This document shows positions 8,141 to 14,519 of a stretch of DNA of 20,345 nt, one piece after another (the first letter of the stretch is position 1; each line of letters starts with the position of its first letter). Source of the DNA: CAZYMF01 sp964648215 (lineage in GTDB: Bacteria > Desulfobacterota > Binatia > HRBIN30 > JACQVA1); assembly GCA_964648215.1 (NCBI GenBank), contig CAZYMF010000078.1, positions 1 through 20,345 on the forward strand. Direction: 5' to 3'. Made by a program: the position numbers and the translations under genes. A model generated the notes under the pieces. That model saw only the letters and a program-made list of their open reading frames with translations, was not told the origin of the DNA and did no database searches.

Positions 8141-8280
8141 CAGAGGAATCGAACCGAAGAAGATGGAGAACCGGGAACCGGGAATTGGGAACGGAGCACC
8201 GGCCAACGTCGTTCTTCTTCTCGTTCACCGGTTCTCCATTCCCGGTCCTCGGTTTGCCATTCTCCATTCGACCTCGGGAG
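8141..8280. repeat. Seven-base-phased degenerate array with inverted arms
   Basis: The glk-opcA spacer reads as successive degenerate heptamers. The left arm (about 8155-8200) is made of units such as GGAGAAC, CGGGAAC, CGGGAAT and TGGGAAC. The right arm (about 8224-8270), read on the opposite strand, is made of units such as GAATGGA, GAATGGC, GGACCGG and GAACCGG. The two arms are therefore inverted copies of the same kind of array around a centre near 8210, where GTTCTTCTTCTCG can pair with GAAGAAGA at 8156. As a result, translating either strand gives similar MEN-x-x-P-x-x-GNG-x-P peptides, which are not genes. Comparable heptad arrays occur in two other spacers of this window. Confidence 0.75.
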
Positions 8281-8313
8281 CCTCGACGCGCCGCCAACAT
8301 CCACACCACGCGC

Positions 8314-9438
8314 CTACCGCTGCAGCGTCTCCGCCATCGTGCGCGCCATCCTCAGGCTGCTGTCGAACAGCGGATCGCGGTCGAGCTGCGGCAGTTGCTC
8401 GGCGACGAGCGTGGCGCGCGACTCGAGCGGGATGGTCAGGACGCGGGGGGAGACCGCGCCACCGGTGACGCGGACGCCCAGGCGGCGGGGCACGGTCTCG
8501 GCGAAGGTCGCCGTCTCCGTTTTTCCCTCGACCTCCCATCGGATCGAAACCCGCCGCACCTCCGGCGCGCCTTCGCTCAGTCGGCGAATGGTAACGCGCA
8601 GCGGCCGCCGGGGCGACTCGAAGCTCCAGCTGACCTCGACGCCCGGGGCGACCGCCGCCGCCGCCGGGCGCCAGCGCAGGCAGGTGGCGAGCCAACCGCT
8701 CAGCAACCACGCCTGCGGCAGCCCGTGCGGGCCGTGCTCGATCACCACCTCGCCGATCCGCTCGATGGCCCCGGGGGTGACCAGCGGATCGAGCGTGGCG
8801 CCGATCAGCCGCCGCCACGGGCTCAGCCGGCGCCAGGCGAGATCGGCCATCGCCCGGTCCACGGCCTGGCTTGCCGCCCAGCGCGCCGTGGCGATCACGC
8901 TCCGCGCGGCGTCGCTCCACACGAAGCTGTCGTAGAGGACCAGATCCGCCATGATCGCCAGCTCGTCGAAGAGCTCGCCGGCCAGGGGCGGCGCCTCCGC
9001 GGTCTCCCACCAGAGCGCCGTCGGCAGATCTCCGATCAACAACGGGCGCGCCACCGAGGGCAGCCGCGCCAAGGCCCCGAGGCCGGCGCTGACGGTGACG
9101 TGCTCGGAGCAAACCTGCTGGCCGCCGCCCACCAGATGACACTGGGCGGTGACGTACGCCTCGATCTCGCCGCCGGAATCGTCCTGCTCGCCGATCATCA
9201 GAACGACGCGCGCCGGGTGGCGTTCGACGATCGCGGCGACGTCGGCGCTGAGGCGCCGCGCCCCGTCCTGCGTCGAGCTGTAGATGAGCAGATTGGACAT
9301 GCAGGCGCGCGTGACCGCGGGGGCGCCCCCCGAGGTCTCGGGCACCTCTTTCCACAAGAGCGCCAGCTCGGCCTCGATCGCGCCGATGTCCACCGCCCTG
9401 GGCTCGACCGAGAGCAGGCGGGAGGGCGCGGAGCTCAC
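8314..9438 (-). CDS. opcA: Glucose-6-phosphate dehydrogenase assembly protein OpcA
   Basis: A 374-residue protein. Recognisable OpcA features are the central LLIGDLPTALWWETAEAPP, the downstream LVLYDSFVW and DLAWRRLSPWRRLIGATLDP, and the position directly after zwf. OpcA binds and activates the Zwf enzyme in cyanobacteria and actinobacteria, where it promotes the active oligomer. The start is taken as GTG 9438 because it overlaps the zwf stop in a GTGA arrangement, meaning translational coupling and matched amounts of the two proteins. The N-terminal helix (VEPRAVDIGAIEAELALLWKE) fits the family start. Five cysteines are present (RACMS, AQCHL, QVCSE and TCLRW among them). In cyanobacterial OpcA, cysteines take part in thioredoxin control; whether that holds here is not known. 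The stop is TAG at 8316-8314. Confidence 0.9.
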   Translation of the reverse strand: MSSAPSRLLSVEPRAVDIGAIEAELALLWKEVPETSGGAPAVTRACMSNLLIYSSTQDGARRLSADVAAIVERHPARVVLMIGEQDDSGGEIEAYVTAQCHLVGGGQQVCSEHVTVSAGLGALARLPSVARPLLIGDLPTALWWETAEAPPLAGELFDELAIMADLVLYDSFVWSDAARSVIATARWAASQAVDRAMADLAWRRLSPWRRLIGATLDPLVTPGAIERIGEVVIEHGPHGLPQAWLLSGWLATCLRWRPAAAAVAPGVEVSWSFESPRRPLRVTIRRLSEGAPEVRRVSIRWEVEGKTETATFAETVPRRLGVRVTGGAVSPRVLTIPLESRATLVAEQLPQLDRDPLFDSSLRMARTMAETLQR

Positions 9439-10991
9439 AGCGTCCTCCAGCGGTGCCCGTTGCCGCCGATCAGCTCGTCGGCCTCGCCCGGACCCCAGGT
9501 CCCGGCTTCGTAGGTCGGCAGAGCGCGCCGGCCGCTCTTGCCCCAGGCGCCGAGAATCTCGGTGATCCAGGCCCACGAGGTCTCGACCGCGTCGCGCCGC
9601 ATGAACAGCGTGGCGTCGCCGGCCATGACGTCGAGCAGCAGCGTCTCGTAGGCCTCCGGTCCCTGATCGCCGAAGGTGCTGCCGTAGCGGAAGTCCATCT
9701 TCACCGGATAGATGCGCATCTTGGACCCGGGCAGCTTGGTGGCGATGCGCAGCGACAGGCCCTCGTCCGGCTGGATGCGCAGGGCGAGCACGTTGGGATC
9801 GAGCGGCGCGACCGGATCGGCGTTGAACAGAATCTGCGGCACGTCCTTGAACTGCACCGCGATCTCGCTGGCGCGCTTGGGCAGCCGCTTGCCGGTGCGC
9901 AGGTAGAACGGCACGCCCGCCCAGCGCCAGTTGTCGACGAACACCTTGAGGGCGACGTAGGTCTCGGTCAGCGAGTCGGGCGCGACGCGTCTTTCCTCGC
10001 GGTAGCCGGGCACCTCGAGGCCGCGCTGGTACCCCTTGGCGTACTGCGCCCGCACGACGAGACGACCGACGTCCTCCCCGGCGAGCGGCCGCAGGCATTG
10101 CAAGACCTCCAGCTTGTGGTCGCGGACGACGTCCTCGGCCATCGACCACGGCGGCTCCATCGCCGTCAGGCAGTGCAGCTGCAGGAGGTGGTTCTGCACC
10201 TTGTCGCGCAGCGCGCCGGCTTCCTCGTAATTGCCGGCGCGCGTGCCCACACCTTCCTCCTCGGCCACCGAGATCTGCACGTGGTCGACGTACTTCTTGT
10301 TCCACAGCGGCTCGAAGATGGCGTTGGCGAAACGCATGACCATGATGTTCTGGACCGTTTCTTTGCCGAGATAATGATCGATGCGATAGATCTGTCGCTC
10401 GTCGAACGCCTGGGCGAGCGCATCGTTCACCTCGCGGGCGCTGGCCAGGTCGTGGCCGACCGGCTTCTCGACGATGATGCGCGAGAAGGCCTCCGGGTGG
10501 CCGGCGGGCTCGATCAGCCCGGCCGCCTGCAGGTGTCGCACCGCGTCGTCGATGAGGCTCGGCGCGATGGCGAGGTAGAAGATGTGATTGCCGGGCACGC
10601 CGCAGCGCGGGGCGATCTCCTCGAGCCGCCGCTTGAGGTCCCGGTACGCCTCGGCGCGGTCGAAGGATCCGCGCAGATAGAAGAGCGCGCGTTCGAAGTC
10701 GGCCCAGTGCGCCTCGTCGATCGAGCGCCGCGAGAACTTCTCCACCCCTTCGCGCGCCGCGGCGCGGAAGCCGGCGTCGTCGAGCTCGGTGCGGGCGAAG
10801 CCGAGGACGGCGAAGTTGGTCGGCAGCGCGCCGTCGAGCGCGAGGTTGTAGAGGGCCGGCAGCAGCTTGCGGCGGGCGAGGTCGCCGGCGCCGCCGAAGA
10901 TCACCAGAGTGCACGGCTGTGGCTCACGCGCCCGACCGAGCCCCGCCGCCAGCGGATTGTGCGAAATCGTCTCACTCATCGACGACGCCAT
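9435..10991 (-). CDS. zwf: Glucose-6-phosphate 1-dehydrogenase
   Basis: A 518-residue enzyme that oxidises glucose 6-phosphate to 6-phosphogluconolactone with NAD(P)+, the first step of the oxidative pentose-phosphate pathway. The nucleotide-binding loop is IFGGAGDLARRK near residues 31-42, a variant of the usual GASGDLAKKK. The substrate-binding and active-site signature RIDHYLGKET is at residues 203-212. Further family landmarks are IVEKPVGHDL, GVGTRAGNYEEAGALRDKVQNH, FYLRTGKRLPKR and the C-terminal ETSWAWITEILGAW. The length is standard. ATG 10991 is the first in-frame start (MASSMSET), and a second ATG lies four codons later; neither has a strong Shine-Dalgarno sequence. The stop overlaps the opcA start by four bases. 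Upstream, 119 bases with a heptad array separate it from tkt. Confidence 0.95.
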   Translation of the reverse strand: MASSMSETISHNPLAAGLGRAREPQPCTLVIFGGAGDLARRKLLPALYNLALDGALPTNFAVLGFARTELDDAGFRAAAREGVEKFSRRSIDEAHWADFERALFYLRGSFDRAEAYRDLKRRLEEIAPRCGVPGNHIFYLAIAPSLIDDAVRHLQAAGLIEPAGHPEAFSRIIVEKPVGHDLASAREVNDALAQAFDERQIYRIDHYLGKETVQNIMVMRFANAIFEPLWNKKYVDHVQISVAEEEGVGTRAGNYEEAGALRDKVQNHLLQLHCLTAMEPPWSMAEDVVRDHKLEVLQCLRPLAGEDVGRLVVRAQYAKGYQRGLEVPGYREERRVAPDSLTETYVALKVFVDNWRWAGVPFYLRTGKRLPKRASEIAVQFKDVPQILFNADPVAPLDPNVLALRIQPDEGLSLRIATKLPGSKMRIYPVKMDFRYGSTFGDQGPEAYETLLLDVMAGDATLFMRRDAVETSWAWITEILGAWGKSGRRALPTYEAGTWGPGEADELIGGNGHRWRTL

Positions 10992-11030
10992 TGCCCAGCT
11001 GCATTGCTCAGTTCAAATCCCAAGATTGCT

Positions 11031-11115
11031 ACCCAAACCCCCCGTTTCCCCTCCGTTTTCTTCCTCCCACCCGTCGCCCATCACCCATCACCTGTCCCCG
11101 GATTTCCCCATCACG
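11031..11115. repeat. Seven-base-phased degenerate array in the zwf-tkt spacer
   Basis: The spacer between zwf and tkt is pyrimidine-rich on the plus strand and reads with a period of seven, for example the adjacent units TCGCCCA, TCACCCA and TCACCTG near 11073-11093. It continues as degenerate units up to the tkt stop codon at 11111-11113. On the transcribed minus strand the units are G/A-rich (GGGTGAT, AGGTGAT). Unlike the 8.2-kb array, no clear inverted arm is visible. Simple slippage of a heptamer followed by point mutation would explain it. Confidence 0.65.
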
Positions 11116-13347
11116 GCTTGACGTCCGCCTCCCGCGCTCGCGTCACCTGCGCCCTGGCGGCGGCGACCACATGCTCGAGGGTGAAGCCGAACTTCTTCTG
11201 TAGCGCCTTGAGCGGCGCCGAGGCGCCGAACGTGTGCATGCCGATGACGTGCCCGTCGGCGCCGACGTAGCGCGCCCAGCCGAAGGTGGAGGCCTGCTCG
11301 ACCGCCACCCGCGCCGTCACCGCGGGGGGAAGGACGCTGTCGCGATACTCCTGGCTCTGCTTCTCGAACAGCTCCCACGACGGCATGCTCACCACGCGCG
11401 CCGCAATCCCTCCCTTGGCCAGCTCCTCGTACGCGTCGACGCACAACCCGACCTCGCTGCCGCTGGCCAGCAGCAGGACGTCGGGCCGCTCGTCGGGAGC
11501 CTCGGCAAGCACGTAGGCGCCGCGGGCCACGCCCGCAGCGGGTGCGTAACGGGAGCGGTCGAGCGTCGGCACGTTCTGTCGGGTGAGCACCAGCGCCGCG
11601 GGATGGTGCCGTAGCTGCAGGATCACGCGCCAGGACTCGAGCACCTCGTTGGCGTCCGCCGGACGCAGCACGATCAGGTCGGGAATCGAACGCAGCGAGG
11701 CCAGCTGCTCCACGGGCTGGTGCGTCGGGCCGTCCTCGCCGAGGCCGATGGAGTCGTGGGTGAAGACGAAGATCGCCGGGATCTCCATCAGCGCGCTCAG
11801 CCGGATGGCAGGGCGGCAGTAGTCGCTGAAGATCAGGAACGTCGAGCCGTAGGGGCGCACCTTCGACAGCGACAGGCCGTTGAGGATGGCACCCATGGCG
11901 TGCTCGCGGACGCCGAAGTGCAGGTTGCGCCCACCGCGGTCGGCGGCGCTGAAGCTGCCCGCGCCGTCGCCGGTGAGCAGCGTCTTCGTCGAGGGCGCCA
12001 GGTCGGCCGAGCCACCGAGCAGCCACGGAATGTTGCGGGCGAAGGCGTTGAGAACCGTGCCCGAGCTGTTCCGCGTCGCCGTTCCCTTGGCGTCCGCGGC
12101 GAACGTGGGCAGGTCGCGGTCCCAGCCGTCGGGGAGCTGACGGTGCTGCATCTTGTCGAGCGCATCGGCGAGCTCGGGGTAGGCGCGGCGGTACTCCTCG
12201 AACTTGGCCATCCATTCGCCGCGCAACCGATGGCCGCGCGCGCCGATGTGGTTCTCGAAGTTCTGGTAGACCCCGTCGGGGACGAGGAACTTGGCGTCCT
12301 CCGGCCAGCCGTAGTTTCGCTTGGCGAGACGGATCTCGTCCTCGCCCAGCGGCTCGCCATGGGCGGCGCTGGTGTCCTGCTTGTGGGGAGCGCCGTAAGC
12401 GATGTGGCTGTCGACGATGATCAGCGTCGGCCGATCGGTGGTCTGCTTGAAGAGATGCAGGGCCTGCTCGAGCTGCGCCAGGTCGTTGGCGTCGGTGACG
12501 TGGGTGACGTTCCAGCCGTAACCGTGAAAGCGCGTCGCCACGTCCTCGCTGAACGCCAGGGACGTGTTCCCCTCGATGCTGATGTGGTTGTTGTCGTAGA
12601 GCCAACAGAGATTGGGGAGGCGCAGGTGACCGGCGACCGAGGCCGCCTCGGAGGCGACGCCTTCCATGATGTCGCCGTCGCTGCACAGGGCGTAGACGTC
12701 GTAGTCGAACATCTCGAACCCGGAGCGGTTGAAGTGCTGCGCCAGCCACAGGCCGGCGATGGCCATGCCGACGGNNNNNNNNNNNNNNNNNNNNNNNNNN
12801 NNNNNNNNNNNNNNNNNNNNNNNNNNNNNNNNNNNNNNNNNNNNNNNNNNNNNNNNNNNNNNNNNNNNNNNNNNCCGGAGCGGTTGAAGTGCTGCGCCAG
12901 CCACAGGCCGGCGATGGCCATGCCGACGGTGGTCGAGGCGCCCTGGCCGAGGGGGCCGGTGGTGGTCTCGACGCCCGAGGTCCAGCGATACTCCGGGTGC
13001 CCCGGGCATTTGCTGTCGAGCTGGCGGAAGCGCTTGATCTCGTCGAGCGACACCGCCGGGTTGGCGAGGCATTTGTAGTCGCGGTCGACCGCCTTGACGC
13101 CGCACAGGTGCAGCATCGAGTAGAGCAGCATCGAGGCGTGCCCCATCGACAGCACGAAGCGATCGCGATTGGGCCAGATGGGGTCCTGCGGATCGTAGCG
13201 CAGGAAGCGCTGCCACAGGCAGTAGGCCACCGGCGCCATCGCCATCGGCGTACCCGGATGGCCGGAGTTGGCGGCCTGCACGGCGTCCATCGACAGGGTG
13301 CGGATCGTGTTGATGCAGAGTTGGTCGAGTTGCTCGGTGTCGCTCAT
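11111..13347 (-). CDS. tkt: Transketolase (interrupted by an assembly gap)
   Basis: Thiamine-diphosphate enzyme that moves two-carbon units between pentose, tetrose and hexose phosphates. The right part (13347 to the gap) starts MSDTEQLDQL and carries NSGHPGTPMAMAP, FVLSMGHASMLLYSMLHL and TTTGPLGQGAS. The left part carries the TPP motif SDGDIMEG, then GVREHAMGAILNGL and GEDGPTHQPVEQLASLR. The two parts lie in different frames as written. The 55 bases at 12720-12774 are identical to 12875-12929, so the contigs on either side of the 100 N overlap. Removing 155 bases restores a single frame of 2082 nt, 693 residues, the normal length. ATG 13347 is preceded by AGGGAGACC. It is the first gene of the glucose-oxidation cluster. 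It should be read as intact, not as a pseudogene. Confidence 0.93.
12720..12774. repeat. Left copy of the 55-bp contig-end overlap
   Basis: This stretch, beginning CCGGAGCGGTTGAAGT and ending CATGCCGACGG, abuts the left side of the N run and is identical to 12875-12929 on the right. It encodes the same transketolase segment (VGMAIAGLWLAQHFNRS). A repeat that ends exactly at a gap on both sides is the mark of two overlapping contig ends that were not merged, not of a biological duplication. Confidence 0.9.
12775..12874. other. Assembly gap, 100 N, inside tkt
   Basis: Exactly 100 N, a conventional placeholder for a gap of unknown size. The identical 55-bp flanks show that no sequence is missing: the true distance is negative (an overlap of 55 bases). 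Confidence 0.97.
12875..12929. repeat. Right copy of the 55-bp contig-end overlap
   Basis: Identical to 12720-12774 and directly adjacent to the N run. Merging the two copies gives an uninterrupted transketolase reading frame. Confidence 0.9.
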
Positions 13348-13766
13348 GGTCTCCCTTTTCTCCTCGGACGAGTCAGCACACCGCTGCCCAGGGATCTATC
13401 GCCTACCGCGAAGTCACAATCCAGCCGCCGACCCCAGTCTTCATGAGGGACCGACAAGGCACAACCCCCTCGGAACCGATCCCGGCGCAGACCGAGGGTG
13501 CTGCGAGCGGCGGCTGCCGCATGCGGATTTCCTCCCGAGCCGTCTTCGGCTCTCGTATTATGGGATCTCGTGGACTTCAAGGTCGATCGGGACGAAGGCG
13601 AAGAGAGTCGGAAAGTCGAAAGTCGAAGGGACGAACGGACCGAACGGAAGAGCGCTCTCGACTCTTCGATTTCGGCCATCCGCACGCTCGTGGAACCGGC
13701 GGTTCCCCTCGCCGCCGCTCCGCAGCGCCGTACCGCCGGCGCTCGCACAACCCGGCCGATGCCGCT
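13348..13766. promoter_or_regulatory. Divergent spacer upstream of tkt and the TM2-like gene
   Basis: About 420 bases without a supported gene, between two divergent genes, so it should hold the tkt promoter on the minus strand and one for the small membrane protein on the plus strand. I could not pick a convincing -35/-10 pair. Visible structures are a short perfect stem-loop at 13537-13552 (GAGCCG, four-base loop, CGGCTC) followed by the only AT-rich spot (TATTAT at 13556-13561), and the heptad array at 13593-13679. Open frames crossing it have no ribosome binding site and a low-complexity Arg/Ser-rich composition. Confidence 0.5.
13593..13679. repeat. Seven-base-phased array with an inverted arm
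   Basis: Within the tkt upstream spacer the plus strand reads as heptamers: CGGAAAG, TCGAAAG, TCGAAGG, GACGAAC, GGACCGA and ACGGAAG at about 13609-13650. The centre holds the perfect palindrome AGAGCGCTCT at 13649-13658. Beyond it, 13657-13679 read on the other strand gives units such as AATCGAA and GAGTCGA, an inverted counterpart of the left arm. This repeats the design of the array at 8141-8280 with different heptamer content, which suggests a shared way of arising. Confidence 0.65.
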
Positions 13767-14072
13767 ATGGTGGCACCGATGATCGAGGCGCTACGCAGGA
13801 AGGGGCCGCCGATGGTGGCGGCGCTGTTGTCCGGGCTGTTTCCCGGAATCGGGCAGATCTACAATCGCCAGTTTCGCAAAGCCGCTCTGTTCATCGTCAC
13901 CGGCATCATCACCGGCTTCGGCCCCTTCAGCCCCGCCGCGGCCCACCTCGCGTTCGACGACCCGACGCTGGCTCTCGAGAAGACGCTGGTCACCTCGATC
14001 CCCTTCTTCCTCATCAACCTGTGGGCGGTGGTCGACGCCTACCGGGTCGCCAAGGCGAAGCAGTCGGTGTAA
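13767..14072 (+). CDS. Small TM2/DUF5683-like membrane protein
   Basis: A 101-residue protein. The segment LLSGLFPGIGQIYNRQFRKAALFI matches the pattern seen in TM2-like and DUF5683-like small membrane proteins: a first helix ending in a PG-x-GQ-x-YN turn, followed by a basic residue and a second helix. A third hydrophobic stretch, TSIPFFLINLWAVVDAYRVA, follows a short acidic loop (FDDPTLALEKT). The Asp-Ala-Tyr near the C-terminus is also common in this group, whose function is unknown. The start is uncertain: ATG 13767 has no Shine-Dalgarno sequence, while ATG 13779 (97 residues, MIEALRRKG) has GGTGG about 5 bases upstream and may be the true one. The stop is TAA at 14070-14072. The next gene starts 53 bases later on the same strand. 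Confidence 0.7.
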   Translation: MVAPMIEALRRKGPPMVAALLSGLFPGIGQIYNRQFRKAALFIVTGIITGFGPFSPAAAHLAFDDPTLALEKTLVTSIPFFLINLWAVVDAYRVAKAKQSV

Positions 14073-14124
14073 CTGGGTCCGGCGGCGACGGAACGGAAAC
14101 TCGACACTGTTCGAAGGAGTCGTC

Positions 14125-14415
14125 ATGCACGGTAAACGAACGATGGTCGTCGCGCTGCTGCTGGCCGCATCGCTGGTGTTGATGTCGCTCGTCCCGCGGC
14201 CCGCCCGGGCCGGCACCGACTACACCACGCCGCTCATCGTCGCCGGTGCGGTGGCCGGCGCCGGCGCTTTGATCGCCATCATCGCCATCCTCGGCGCCAA
14301 CAGCGAGGATTCCCGGCAACTCGTGTCCAGCGGCCCCCTGCCTCGGCGCTCGCCCGATCGCCAGCGCGTTCACCTCGGCACGCGCTGCCCGGCGACGGAC
14401 GGCAATCTCCCACTC
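14125..14415 (+). CDS. Small exported protein, truncated by the assembly gap
   Basis: The start is well supported: AAGGAG lies 5 bases before ATG 14125. The first 30 residues form a signal peptide, with a basic MHGKR start, a hydrophobic core (MVVALLLAASLVLMSLV) and a likely cleavage site after PARA/G. A second hydrophobic stretch (LIVAGAVAGAGALIAIIAILG) follows at about residues 37-57, so the protein may be a small inner-membrane or lipid-associated protein after processing. Beyond it, NSEDSRQLVSS and an Arg/Pro-rich tail run into the N gap after 97 residues, so the true end is unseen. No family is recognised. It may be co-transcribed with the TM2-like gene 53 bases upstream. Part of the tail could be affected by assembly error at the contig end. 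Confidence 0.6.
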
Positions 14416-14515
14416 NNNNNNNNNNNNNNNNNNNNNNNNNNNNNNNNNNNNNNNNNNNNNNNNNNNNNNNNNNNNNNNNNNNNNNNNNNNNNNNNNNNNN
14501 NNNNNNNNNNNNNNN
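14416..14515. other. Assembly gap, 100 N
   Basis: A second run of exactly 100 N. Unlike the first gap, its flanks share no visible repeat, so the missing length is unknown. It cuts the small exported protein on the left and begins four bases downstream of the monooxygenase stop on the right. The physical linkage across it rests on scaffolding only. Confidence 0.97.
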
Positions 14516-14519
14516 GCCG

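Noticed and set aside
8141..8280. Heptad arrays as CRISPR or insertion-sequence ends
   Set aside because: Unit length is seven with no spacers and no transposase or target-site duplication is present.
8118..8309. Short frames on both strands in the glk-opcA spacer
   Set aside because: The peptides (MENREPGIGNG and MENGKPRTGNG types) mirror each other because of the inverted heptad arrays, and neither has a ribosome binding site.
6463..9513. A 1016-codon open frame on the plus strand opposite gdh, glk and opcA
   Set aside because: It is an antisense shadow caused by high GC at third codon positions. Its product is Arg/Gly/Ala-rich, with no domain, while the opposite strand has three well-recognised enzymes.
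9453..11270. A 605-codon plus-strand frame opposite zwf
   Set aside because: Antisense shadow of zwf, without recognisable domain or start signal.
11111..13347. Transketolase as a pseudogene or as two genes
   Set aside because: The frame change is explained fully by the 55-bp duplicated contig ends plus 100 N.
13537..13552. GAGCCG-TCTT-CGGCTC stem-loop as an intrinsic terminator
   Set aside because: No T tract follows and it lies between divergent genes, where no terminator is expected.
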